A stretch of 14,118 nt of DNA from Gemmatimonadota bacterium (GTDB lineage Bacteria; Gemmatimonadota; Gemmatimonadetes; Palauibacterales; Palauibacteraceae): the NCBI GenBank assembly GCA_029288095.1, contig JARFPW010000242.1, positions 1 through 14,118 on the forward strand, given 5' to 3'. Position numbers and translations under genes: made by a program. Positions 1-6,764 of this stretch are shown here, in pieces (within the stretch, counting starts at the first letter, position 1; every line of letters starts with the position of its first letter). A model generated the notes under the pieces. The model was given only the letters and a program-made list of their open reading frames with translations, was not told the DNA's origin and made no database searches.

Positions 1-2
1 CC

Positions 3-1058
3 GGTGCCCGCTTCGTGTTTGGCTCGCTGGTCGATCGCGTGGTACCCGTGGACGGTGGCGCCGGGGGCACCGTGGACATGGCGGCGAACTTCGCGTTCAG
101 CGTCCTGCCGACGATCATCTTCTTCTCGTCTCTGATGACGATCCTCTACTACCTCGGGATCATGCAGTGGATCGTGCGGGGCGTAGCGTGGCTCATGCAA
201 CGCACGCTGAAGACGAGCGGCGCCGAAACGACGTCTGCCGCGGGCAACATCTTCGTGGGCCAGACTGAGGCTCCGCTGCTGATCAAACCGTTCGTTCAGA
301 AGATGACGATGTCCGAGCTTAACACGGTGATGACCGGCGGATTCGCCACGGTCGCCGGGGGCGTAATGGCAGCCTATGTCGCGATGCTCGCCACCTGGTT
401 TCCTCAGATCGCCGGTCACCTGCTGGCGGCCAGCATCATGGCGGCGCCCGCCGGAATCGTGGTGAGCAAGATGCTGTTCCCCGAAGTCGAGGAGCCGGAG
501 ACCCGCGATTCCCTGGACTTCGATATCGAACAGGAAAGCGTGAACGTCATCGATGCGGCGGCCGGGGGTGCCACGGACGGCCTGCGTCTCGCCCTCAACG
601 TGGGCGCGGCGCTGATCGCGTTCCTCGCCCTGATCGCCCTGTTCAATGGACTGCTCGGTTGGGGGCTCGGTCTGTTCGGCGTCGAAGGCATTACGCTGGA
701 GCGGATCCTCGGCTGGGTGTTCGCACCCGTAGCCTGGCTGATCGGCGTGCCCACCCAGGACATCTCGCAGATCGGCAGCCTGTTCGGCGTCAAGATGGTG
801 GCGAACGAATTCGTGGCGTTCCAGATGCTGTCGGACATCCTGTCCGGAGGCGGCAACCTGTCACCCAAATCCGTCATCATAGCGACATACGCCCTGACCG
901 GATTCGCGAACTTCTCCTCGATCGCGATCCAGATCGGCGGCATCGGAGGCATCGCCCCCGAGCGGCGGCATGACCTGTCGAAGCTCGGCCTGCGGGCCAT
1001 GCTCGGTGGAACGGTGGCGACCTGGATGACCGCGTCGCTGGCGGGAGTGTTGGCCTGA
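3..1058 (+). CDS. nupC: NupC-family concentrative nucleoside transporter (5' end outside window)
   Basis: Inner-membrane symporter of the concentrative nucleoside transporter (CNT) family, which imports nucleosides using the cation gradient. The frame is open from the first bases of the window (GARFVFGSL...), so the N-terminal transmembrane part is missing. The GTG at 15 is internal, not a start. Family hallmarks are in the right order: GQTEAP (258-275), whose Gln and Glu bind the base in the Vibrio CNT structure; the signature GVKMVANEFVAF (786-821), which matches the CNT pattern G-x-K-x3-N-E-F-V-A-aromatic; and GFANFSSIAIQIGG (900-941), with the substrate-binding Asn and Ser. The rest is hydrophobic helices. 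The stop TGA overlaps the proposed CTG start of the purine nucleoside phosphorylase gene, so import and phosphorolysis are probably translated together. Family assignment is very secure. Nucleoside specificity and the coupling ion cannot be read from the sequence. Confidence 0.93.
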   Translation, partial: GARFVFGSLVDRVVPVDGGAGGTVDMAANFAFSVLPTIIFFSSLMTILYYLGIMQWIVRGVAWLMQRTLKTSGAETTSAAGNIFVGQTEAPLLIKPFVQKMTMSELNTVMTGGFATVAGGVMAAYVAMLATWFPQIAGHLLAASIMAAPAGIVVSKMLFPEVEEPETRDSLDFDIEQESVNVIDAAAGGATDGLRLALNVGAALIAFLALIALFNGLLGWGLGLFGVEGITLERILGWVFAPVAWLIGVPTQDISQIGSLFGVKMVANEFVAFQMLSDILSGGGNLSPKSVIIATYALTGFANFSSIAIQIGGIGGIAPERRHDLSKLGLRAMLGGTVATWMTASLAGVLA

Positions 1059-1900
1059 CCTCCCCCGCGTCGGAGACGGCGGCCCGCGAGATCGAGCGGC
1101 TCACGGATGGTTTTCGACCGGTCGTCGGCCTCATCCTGGGCTCCGGGCTCGGTGGCCTGGGGGATCGGTTCGAAGGGGGAACGGCAATTCCGTTCGCCGA
1201 CATCCCGGGGTTTCCCTCGGCGGGTGTCGAGGGGCACGCCGGTGTACTTCGGACCGGTCTCCTCAACGGCGTCCCGTGCGCCGCTCTACGCGGTCGTGCC
1301 CACCTGTACGAAGGGCACGCCGCACACCACGCTGCGCTGCCAGTCCGGGCGATGGCGCGCCTCGGCATCAAGGCTCTGTTCGTGAGCAACGCCGCCGGCG
1401 CCGTCAACAGAACGTTCGCTCCCGGCGATCTGATGCTGATCGTGGATCACCTCAACCTCATGGGACGGGACCCGCTCAGCGGTGAAGGACTGGATGAAGA
1501 GCTGCCGAGGCCCGACCTGGAGCGGCCGTATGACGCCGGGTTATGCGATGACGTGAGGGCAGCCGCGATCGAGCAGCGCGTGGAGCTGCGCGAGGGTGTG
1601 TACGCGGCGAACCTCGGTCCGAGCTTCGAGACACCGGCGGAGGTTCGCATGGCGGCGCGGCTCGGGGCGGACGCCGTCGGCATGTCCACCGTGCCGGAGG
1701 TCATCACGGCCCGGGCGATGGGCGTGCGGTGCTTCGGCGTGAGCTGTATGACGAATTACGGGGCCGGGATCAGCCCGATGCCGCTGTCCCATATCGAGGT
1801 CATCGAGACGACGGACCGAATCGCCGAGACGTTTCAATCCCTCGTGCTCGGCGCCCTGGCCCGGGTCGCACAGCGGCTCAGTCGCGAGCCCAATGGTTGA
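1055..1900 (+). CDS. punA: Purine nucleoside phosphorylase (PNP, trimeric type), probable CTG start
   Basis: Cytosolic enzyme that splits purine nucleosides with phosphate into base and ribose-1-phosphate. From the CTG at 1055 the protein is 281 aa, the usual length for trimeric PNPs. Motifs in order: ILGSGLG (27-33, phosphate Ser30), GHAGVL, RGRAHLYEGH (79-88, phosphate Arg and His plus active-site Tyr85/Glu86), SNAAGAVN (111-118), LGPSFETPAE (187-196, with the Phe-Glu pair that contacts the base), VGMS (208-211) and MTNYGAG (232-238, with the Asn that pairs with 6-oxopurines). The Glu and Asn suggest guanosine/inosine preference. No ATG, GTG or TTG exists in frame between the upstream in-frame stop (971-973) and the ATG at 1352. 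Starting at 1352 would delete the first 99 residues, including the phosphate-binding motifs. CTG at 1055 overlaps the nupC stop (CTGA) and has GGGAG about 8 nt upstream. The 3' end overlaps thiD, on the other strand, by 23 bp. Function is very secure; the start is not. Confidence 0.88.
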   Translation: MTSPASETAAREIERLTDGFRPVVGLILGSGLGGLGDRFEGGTAIPFADIPGFPSAGVEGHAGVLRTGLLNGVPCAALRGRAHLYEGHAAHHAALPVRAMARLGIKALFVSNAAGAVNRTFAPGDLMLIVDHLNLMGRDPLSGEGLDEELPRPDLERPYDAGLCDDVRAAAIEQRVELREGVYAANLGPSFETPAEVRMAARLGADAVGMSTVPEVITARAMGVRCFGVSCMTNYGAGISPMPLSHIEVIETTDRIAETFQSLVLGALARVAQRLSREPNG

Positions 1901-2681
1901 GAGGCCTGCTGCCACTCCCCAGCCGTGGCGCCGTCTCGATCGCGCGTCGCGTATACGAAAGGCCGGCATCAACCGCATCCTCGAGCTCCATCCCGAGCGC
2001 GAGGCCGGCGGTGATCGCCGCCGACAACGTGCAACCCGTACCATGCGCGTTGCCGACCGGGTGCTTGGGAACTCGCCAGACGCGCGAGCGATCGGGCGTG
2101 ACCAGGAGATCCTCCACGTGGTCGGACTCCAGGTGCCCGCCTTTGATCAAGACGGCCCGGCAGCCCATCGTCAGAATGGACTCCGCGGCCCGCTGCATCT
2201 CATCCGGGTCCCGGACTTCAAAGCCAACGAGAATGCCGGCCTCGTCGAGGTTCGGCGTGACCAGGTCAGCGAGTGGAATCAGACGGTCGGTGAGAGAGCC
2301 GACTGCAGCGGGAGCAAGCAGAGGACTGCCGCTGGCCGAGACCATTACCGGGTCGAGCACGTAGTGCGGGATGTGGGCGGATTGGAGGCCGTGCGCCACC
2401 GCCTCGATGGTGTGGGTGTCAGCCAGCATGCCGGACTTGCAGGCCGCCGGAGCAAGGTCATCCGCCACCGCAGCGATCTGGGCCGTCACGAGTTCGGCCT
2501 CGATGACGCCGACGGATCGAACTTCGAGCGTATTCTGCGCGGTCACGGCGGTCACGGCGGAGGTTCCGAAAACGCCGAATTCGTGAAACGTCTTGAGGTC
2601 CGCCTGGATTCCCGCGCCCCCTCCCGAGTCGCTGCCGGCGATCGTGAGTGCCACAGGCCGCTGTCTGGCTTGCTTCATCAT
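1878..2681 (-). CDS. thiD: Hydroxymethylpyrimidine / phosphomethylpyrimidine kinase
   Basis: Thiamine biosynthesis and salvage enzyme of the ribokinase fold. It phosphorylates HMP to HMP-P and then to HMP-PP, which is joined with the thiazole by ThiE. The 267-aa product has the family's normal length. Visible motifs: TIAGSDSGGGAGIQADLKTF (13-32, HMP-binding N-terminus), VLDPVMVSASGSPLL (108-122), LVTPNLDEAGIL (140-151), VLIKGGH (177-183) and the anion-hole motif AHGTGC (212-217) before the catalytic region. Two consecutive ATGs (2681 and 2678) begin the gene. I see no clear Shine-Dalgarno upstream. No other thi gene and no recognisable TPP riboswitch lies in the window, so regulation is unknown. 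It is convergent with and overlaps punA by 23 bp. It diverges from the RNA methyltransferase gene with 22 bp between start codons, so its promoter probably lies inside that gene. Confidence 0.96.
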   Translation of the reverse strand: MMKQARQRPVALTIAGSDSGGGAGIQADLKTFHEFGVFGTSAVTAVTAQNTLEVRSVGVIEAELVTAQIAAVADDLAPAACKSGMLADTHTIEAVAHGLQSAHIPHYVLDPVMVSASGSPLLAPAAVGSLTDRLIPLADLVTPNLDEAGILVGFEVRDPDEMQRAAESILTMGCRAVLIKGGHLESDHVEDLLVTPDRSRVWRVPKHPVGNAHGTGCTLSAAITAGLALGMELEDAVDAGLSYTRRAIETAPRLGSGSRPLNHWARD

Positions 2682-2703
2682 ACTGTCGCCCGTTCATCGA
2701 TCC

Positions 2704-3465
2704 GTGCCTAGCATCGCTGAGGCGAAGCGCCTTCGGGCGCTGCACCGTCGCAAGGGACGCAGCGAACACCGGATGTTTCTCGCAGAAGGGCCGCGCGTGG
2801 TCGCAGACCTGTTGCGCACGAACATTCGTGTGCACCAGGCGCTATATACGAAAGCCGCCTCCGCCGATCCAGCCGTAGCGTCGGCCGTCGAGGCGCTCCG
2901 GAGTGCCGAAGTGTCCGTCGAACAGGTCTCGGGCGCCGAGCTGGCGGAATTCGCCGGCACGGTAACACCCCAGGGGCTGCTCGCCGTCGCGGAGATTCCT
3001 TCCTGGTCCCTGGCGGACGTGAGAACTCCCCGGTTGGCGGTCCTCGACGCCGTCCAGGATCCCGGCAATGTCGGCACGCTGATCCGAGCGGCCGAGGCTC
3101 TGGGGGCCGGTGGGGTAGCGCTCCTGCCTGGAACTGCCGATGCGTGGAACCCAAAGACAGTGAGGGCGGCGACAGGTTCGAGTTTTCGTCTACCGGTATT
3201 CGAAACCACGGTTTCGGCTCTCGTTGATTGGTGCCGCGACCAGGGAGCGGCCCTGCTGGCTTCCGATGCGAACGGTGAGCCCGCACGCCGGGATCTGGCA
3301 CCGAGTGGCGTGGCCCTGGTGCTCGGCAACGAGGGCGCAGGAGTCTCGGCCGAGGTACTGGACGCTGCGACCGGAGTCGTAGGCGTACCATTGCTGGCGG
3401 GAACGGATTCGCTGAACGTGGCTATCGCTGGTGCAATACTCATGGACCGAATGTTCGGAGGCTGA
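2704..3465 (+). CDS. SpoU/TrmH-family RNA 2'-O-methyltransferase
   Basis: SAM-dependent RNA ribose methyltransferase with a trefoil-knot (SPOUT) fold. From GTG 2704 the protein is 253 aa. The N-terminal substrate-binding domain is recognisable from residue 3 (IAEAKRLRALHRRKGR... FLAEGPRVV). A frame extending upstream to 2593 runs into thiD antisense sequence and is unlike the family, and ATG 2773 would remove conserved residues, so GTG 2704 is favoured. I see no good Shine-Dalgarno, so the message may be leaderless or the promoter may sit in thiD. SPOUT motifs: DAVQDPGNVGTLIRAAEALG (115-134, with Asn122 and Arg128), VLGNEGAG (206-213) and VPLLAGTDSLNVAIAGAI (228-245). The domain order resembles TsnR/RlmB-like enzymes. 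The target nucleotide, in rRNA or tRNA, cannot be told from sequence alone. The stop is one base before the prepilin peptidase start, so the two are probably co-translated. Confidence 0.92.
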   Translation: MPSIAEAKRLRALHRRKGRSEHRMFLAEGPRVVADLLRTNIRVHQALYTKAASADPAVASAVEALRSAEVSVEQVSGAELAEFAGTVTPQGLLAVAEIPSWSLADVRTPRLAVLDAVQDPGNVGTLIRAAEALGAGGVALLPGTADAWNPKTVRAATGSSFRLPVFETTVSALVDWCRDQGAALLASDANGEPARRDLAPSGVALVLGNEGAGVSAEVLDAATGVVGVPLLAGTDSLNVAIAGAILMDRMFGG

Positions 3466-3466
3466 T

Positions 3467-4240
3467 GTGCCGACGGACCTACAGCCGGTGTTCCTCGTGT
3501 ACGCGACGGTCATAGGCGCCGCCATCGGATCGTTCATGAACGTTCTCGTATCCCGGCTTCCCCGGGGCGAGAGTCCGGTTCGTCCACGCTCCCGCTGCCC
3601 GAGCTGCAGCGCCCGGATTGCCTGGTTTGACAACATCCCGATAGTGAGCTGGTTGGTCCTTCGTGGTCGATGCCGGAGCTGCCGTTCTGCGATTTCCGTC
3701 GAATACCCGTTGGTCGAGGCCGCGGGCGCAATGATCTGGCTCGGCGCGGCCTGGCTGTACGGGCCGTCGTGGCATGGTCTGTCGGGTGCAATACTGCTCA
3801 GCCTGGCGTTGACGATCGCACTCATCGATGCGCGGCACTACCTGATCCCGGATCCCCTGAGCCTGGGTGGTCTCGCTGCCGGATTGGCCCTCTCCCTGCT
3901 GCCCGGTGAACCCACGCCGCTGGCCTCGGTGCTCGGTGCTGCAGCCGGATTCAGCGTCCTGCTTCTGGTGGGCGTTCTCGGCGAATGGGCGTTCAAGAAG
4001 CCTGCGATGGGCGGGGGAGACATGAAGATGATGGCCATGGTGGGTGCGTTTCTGGGTCCATCGGGCGCCATGCTGACGATATTCCTGGGAGCGCTGGTCG
4101 GAACGATCGTGTTCGCGCCGGTGAGCCTGCGTACGGACCGGGAGGTTCCTTTCGGCGTCTTCCTGGCCCTGGGGGCGGCCACGGCGTTTCTACTGGGAGA
4201 TGCGCTGGTGGACTGGTACGCCGGGATGTTCATCGACTGA
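3467..4240 (+). CDS. pilD: Prepilin leader peptidase / N-methyltransferase (A24 family)
   Basis: Polytopic inner-membrane aspartic protease that cleaves the leader of type IV pilins or type II secretion pseudopilins and methylates the new N-terminal residue. From GTG 3467 the protein is 257 aa. This start has GGAGG (3457-3461) 5 nt upstream and places the first membrane helix at the N-terminus (about 8-28, ending GSFMNVLVSRLPRG, typical of the family). The N-terminal cytoplasmic loop carries two CxxC pairs (Cys44/47 and Cys69/72), the zinc site of bifunctional enzymes. The two catalytic aspartates are Asp121 (ALIDARHYLIPD) and Asp185 (GGGDMKM, matching GxGD). Remaining segments are hydrophobic helices. 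All key residues are present, so I call it bifunctional and intact. No pilin or secretion genes are in the window, so its substrates lie elsewhere. It is convergent with the CorC-type gene, with only 9 bp between stops. The symbol is by family; comC or gspO would be alternatives. Confidence 0.94.
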   Translation: MPTDLQPVFLVYATVIGAAIGSFMNVLVSRLPRGESPVRPRSRCPSCSARIAWFDNIPIVSWLVLRGRCRSCRSAISVEYPLVEAAGAMIWLGAAWLYGPSWHGLSGAILLSLALTIALIDARHYLIPDPLSLGGLAAGLALSLLPGEPTPLASVLGAAAGFSVLLLVGVLGEWAFKKPAMGGGDMKMMAMVGAFLGPSGAMLTIFLGALVGTIVFAPVSLRTDREVPFGVFLALGAATAFLLGDALVDWYAGMFID

Positions 4241-4265
4241 CGAAAACGGTCAGCCGTCGACTGAC
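4233..4265. repeat. Short direct and inverted repeats at the pilD / corC-like convergent junction
   Basis: TCGACTGAC occurs at 4233-4241 and again at 4257-4265. Between the copies lies GTCAG (4249-4253), the reverse complement of the CTGAC within each copy. A 5-bp hairpin can therefore form on either side: 4237-4253, with the 7-nt loop GAAAACG, or 4249-4265. The first hairpin's arms contain the stop codons of both convergent genes (TGA 4238-4240 on plus, TCA 4250-4252 read on minus). The stem is short and no T-run follows, so it is a weak terminator candidate at best. Confidence 0.4.
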
Positions 4266-5500
4266 CTGTCCGCCTCAGACTTACGCTTCAACCGCACCCT
4301 CAGAACCTGCGTTTCCTCTGCCGCCATGACCTCGATGGCGACCCCGTCGATCTCGACCGTTTCCCCCACGTCAGGCACGCGCCCGAACGACTCCAGCAGC
4401 AGACCATTGAGCGACCGATGTTCCTGCAACGGCAGGTCGGTGCCGAACGCCTGGTTTACGTCTTTCAACTCGGCGGCTGCGTCGGCGACGATCTCGTCGC
4501 GCCCGACACGCCGGATCGGCTCGGTTGGCCGATCCCGCTCGTCGTCGATCTCTCCCACGAGTTCCTCGAGGATGTCTTCGAGGCTGACGAGCCCGTCGGT
4601 CCCTCCGTGCTCGTCGATCACGATCCCCATGTGTACCCGACGGGCCCGGAACTCGCCGAGTAATTGAACCAGCGAGATCGTTGCCGGCACGAAGAATGGA
4701 GGCCGCGCGAGGTCCACCAGACGCGAGTCGCCTCGTCCCTCCGCGAGCGCCTGGTAGGCGTCGCGTACGTAGACGACGCCGGTAACGTCGTCGAGTGAAC
4801 CCCCGTGAATCGGGATCCGGCTATACGGGACGGAGGCGAGCTGATCGGCGATTTCACTGAGCGTCGTCGAATCGGCCCAGGCCCGGACGTCCACGCGTGG
4901 CGTCATGACCTGCCAGGCGCGAGTCGAGTCGAGCAGAAAGGCTCCCTCGATGAGTTCCCGCTCGTGTTCCTCGATCGCGCCTCCCCGGTGTCCGATTTCC
5001 GTCAGGCTGCGAATCTCGGCCTCCGTGACGCTCGGCAGGACTGTGTTCTGGGGAACGATGACTCTGGTAAGCGCAACGAACGGAGTGGAGAGGGGGGCCA
5101 GCAGCCGCCCCAACAGCAAGACGAGCGGTGAGATGAGCAACGCGAACGACTCGGCGTTCCGCGCGGCGAAGCTCTTGGGCACGATTTCGCCGAAGAACAG
5201 CACGAGGAGGGTCATCGCTCCGGTAGCGATCCCGACGCCGGCGGAGCCGAAAGCCAGTGTGGCCGAGTAGGTCGCCACGCTGGCCGCTCCGATGTTGGCG
5301 ACGTTGTTTCCGATCAGCAGCGTGACCAGCAGGCGCTCCGGGTTGGCCTTGAGCGTCACCAGCGCGCCGGCGCCACGCCGGCCCTGTTCGTGGAGGCCCC
5401 GTGCCCGCGCTCGCGAGATGGAGAACAGCGCGATCTCCCCACCCGAGAAGAACCCGGACGCGAGAATCAGTATGGCCAGAACAACCAGTGTGGCGGTCAT
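4250..5500 (-). CDS. CNNM/CorC (HlyC)-family membrane protein with DUF21, paired CBS and transporter-associated domains
   Basis: Integral membrane protein of the CNNM/CorC family, often mislabelled hemolysin; characterised members export or balance magnesium (and cobalt). The 416-aa product has the full layout. The DUF21 transmembrane domain spans about 1-185, with SGFFSGGEIALFS at 15-27, GNNVANI at 64-70 and GEIVPKSFAARN at 104-115. CBS domain 1 follows (about 198-260, starting VMTPRVDV), then CBS domain 2 (about 265-318, with the hallmark IDEHGGTDGLVSLEDILEEL at 295-314). The C-terminal CorC_HlyC domain is at about 333-406. CBS pairs in this family usually bind ATP-Mg, which gates transport. 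The gene starts at ATG 5500, 31 bp after the moxR-like stop on the same strand, so the two probably form an operon. A GGAG lies upstream, but too far from the ATG to be convincing. Transport of magnesium is inferred from the family. Confidence 0.92.
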   Translation of the reverse strand: MTATLVVLAILILASGFFSGGEIALFSISRARARGLHEQGRRGAGALVTLKANPERLLVTLLIGNNVANIGAASVATYSATLAFGSAGVGIATGAMTLLVLFFGEIVPKSFAARNAESFALLISPLVLLLGRLLAPLSTPFVALTRVIVPQNTVLPSVTEAEIRSLTEIGHRGGAIEEHERELIEGAFLLDSTRAWQVMTPRVDVRAWADSTTLSEIADQLASVPYSRIPIHGGSLDDVTGVVYVRDAYQALAEGRGDSRLVDLARPPFFVPATISLVQLLGEFRARRVHMGIVIDEHGGTDGLVSLEDILEELVGEIDDERDRPTEPIRRVGRDEIVADAAAELKDVNQAFGTDLPLQEHRSLNGLLLESFGRVPDVGETVEIDGVAIEVMAAEETQVLRVRLKRKSEADRSVDG

Positions 5501-5531
5501 TGGACGCGCCGGGACACTCCGTTAGAAGGGA

Positions 5532-6551
5532 TCAGACGAGGATGGCTTGGACGAGTTCGTCGATCAGGTCGTCCGCCGAACGGCCGGACGCCTCGGCCTC
5601 GAAACCGGGCACGACGCGGTGTCGCAACACGTCAGGTGCGACCGCCCGTACGTCGTCGAGGTCGGGTATGGGTCGGCCATCCAGTGCGGCCCTGGCCTTG
5701 GCACCGAGCACCAGGTACTGCGACGCTCTTGGCCCTGCTCCCCATGCCACCATCCGTCGGATGAACTCGGGAGCGTCTTCATCCGTCGGTCGCGTGGCGC
5801 GCGCCAGCCGGACAGAGGCTTCGACGAGGGAGGGCGGTGCCGGTATGCGCCGCACGAGACCCTGGAGGGCCGTGAGATCCGCGGCGCTCAGCACCGGCTC
5901 GATCTTCTCGACGGTCGCACCCGTGGTCAGCGCGGCGATCGTCTTCTCTTCCTCGAAGTTCGGATAGTCGATGCGCAACTCCATCATGAAACGATCCAGC
6001 TGCGCTTCCGGAAGTGGATATGTACCCTCATGCTCGATCGGGTTCTGGGTGGCGAGCACGAAGAATGGCGGCTGCAACCTGAACGTCTCGTTTCCGACCG
6101 TTACTTCGCCTTCCTGCATCGCCTGCAACAAGGCCGCCTGGGTCTTCGGCGGAGTCCGGTTGATCTCATCGGCCAGGATCACGTTGGCGAAGATCGGTCC
6201 GTGCACGAACCGGAACACCCGACGTCCGGTCTCGTGATCTTCCTCGAGCACTTCGGTGCCCGTGATGTCTGAGGGCATCAGGTCGGGCGTAAACTGGATG
6301 CGGTTGAACCGCAGCTGCAGCGTCTCGGCGAGGGTCGCGATCAAGGTCGTCTTGGCGAGACCCGGAACACCCACGACCAGGGCGTGCCCGCCCGCGAGCA
6401 GCGTGATCAGCAGCCCCTCGATTACATCGCTCTGACCGATGATTCGACGTCCGATCTGCGACTCGAGAGCCTCACGGGCCTCTCGCATCCGTTTCAACAA
6501 CTCGACGTCGCCGGACTCGTCGGCCACCCGCTTTGCGATATTCGCTTCCAA
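5532..6551 (-). CDS. MoxR-family AAA+ ATPase, TTG start
   Basis: Cytosolic AAA+ ATPase of the MoxR group, whose members act as chaperones that mature or activate other proteins, often with VWA-domain partners. From TTG 6551 the protein is 339 aa, normal for the family. Features: an N-terminal helix; IIGQ (37-40); Walker A GVPGLAKT (61-68); the MoxR signature RIQFTPDLMPSDITG (84-98); Walker B VILADE (124-129), continuing EINRTPPKTQAALLQAMQEG; sensor 1 ATQNPIEHEGTYPLPEAQLDRF (167-188); and a C-terminal lid domain. A GTG 21 nt upstream (6572) would add 7 residues, but an AAGGAG sits 5 nt before the TTG, inside that extension, which decides for TTG. The DUF58/VWA gene that usually follows moxR is absent. 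The next gene is the CNNM/CorC-type protein, so the client is unclear. Confidence 0.93.
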   Translation of the reverse strand: MEANIAKRVADESGDVELLKRMREAREALESQIGRRIIGQSDVIEGLLITLLAGGHALVVGVPGLAKTTLIATLAETLQLRFNRIQFTPDLMPSDITGTEVLEEDHETGRRVFRFVHGPIFANVILADEINRTPPKTQAALLQAMQEGEVTVGNETFRLQPPFFVLATQNPIEHEGTYPLPEAQLDRFMMELRIDYPNFEEEKTIAALTTGATVEKIEPVLSAADLTALQGLVRRIPAPPSLVEASVRLARATRPTDEDAPEFIRRMVAWGAGPRASQYLVLGAKARAALDGRPIPDLDDVRAVAPDVLRHRVVPGFEAEASGRSADDLIDELVQAILV

Positions 6552-6554
6552 TTG

Positions 6555-6562
6555 ATCTCCTT
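6555..6562 (-). promoter_or_regulatory. Shine-Dalgarno deciding the TTG start of the moxR-like gene
   Basis: Read on the minus strand this is AAGGAGAT. AAGGAG ends 5 nt before TTG at 6551-6549. No comparable motif precedes the alternative GTG at 6572. Confidence 0.75.
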
Positions 6563-6575
6563 CGGCCCCCACTCA

Positions 6576-6621
6576 CCGCACACTTACACACGCTCGGACA
6601 CCTGACACACGGGTACACCCG
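6576..6621 (-). other. GT-rich untranslated leader of the moxR-like gene with a short dyad
   Basis: On the minus strand this stretch is unusually rich in GTGT: on the plus strand ACAC begins at 6580, 6586, 6588, 6598, 6605, 6607 and 6615. It ends in a dyad, CGGGT-AC-ACCCG (6610-6621). The surrounding genome is GC-rich and not repetitive, so the bias stands out. It lies just upstream of the moxR-like ribosome site. I cannot assign a function: an RNA-binding site, a translation-control leader or chance are all possible. Confidence 0.35.
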
Positions 6622-6703
6622 CAACGGTCCAAGTTCCCGAGCCGCAGGCTGGCGCGCGAGGGCCGAAGAGTCAAGGATAGGGGCCGTATCCGGCCGCGCG
6701 AAA

Positions 6704-6729
6704 CCGCTTGCGCAATTTTTCACAAGCGG
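6704..6729. promoter_or_regulatory. Inverted repeat (operator candidate) over the atp promoter
   Basis: The arms CCGCTTG (6704-6710) and CAAGCGG (6723-6729) are perfect reverse complements separated by 12 bp, with arm centres 19 bp apart, about two helical turns. The left arm overlaps the proposed -35 box and the right arm fills the spacer next to the -10, as expected for a repressor site. The spacer contains a T-run, so a hairpin is also possible. Only the symmetry is seen; the binding protein is unknown. Confidence 0.45.
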
Positions 6730-6736
6730 GTATCAT
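6708..6736 (+). promoter_or_regulatory. Candidate sigma70-type promoter of the atp operon
   Basis: TTGCGC (6708-6713) and TATCAT (6731-6736) are separated by exactly 17 bp. The -10 matches TATAAT at five of six positions; the -35 matches TTGACA only in the TTG. The only A/T-rich stretch in this intergenic region lies between them. Transcription would start near 6743, leaving a leader of about 20 nt before the atpZ start. Predicted from sequence alone. Confidence 0.5.
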
Positions 6737-6764
6737 CGCCGCGGTTCAAGCCCCGGGAGGAGCC

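Noticed and set aside
416..1237. 273-aa minus-strand open frame
   Set aside because: Antisense to the CNT transporter and the start of punA; its composition is low-complexity Arg/Pro/Ser with no recognisable domain.
1352..1900. Purine nucleoside phosphorylase starting at ATG 1352
   Set aside because: It would lack the phosphate-binding GSGLG and RGRAHLYEG motifs, which are present intact in the same frame upstream.
2593..2703. N-terminal extension of the RNA methyltransferase
   Set aside because: It overlaps thiD on the other strand and has no family-like sequence.
6631..6674. TTGACT and GGAACTT on the minus strand as a moxR-like promoter
   Set aside because: TTGACT resembles a -35 box and GGAACTT resembles an ECF-sigma -35, but neither has a fitting -10 at the right distance.
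6708..6764. N-terminal extension of AtpZ
   Set aside because: It contains the promoter elements and a strong ribosome site before TTG 6765, and has no family similarity.
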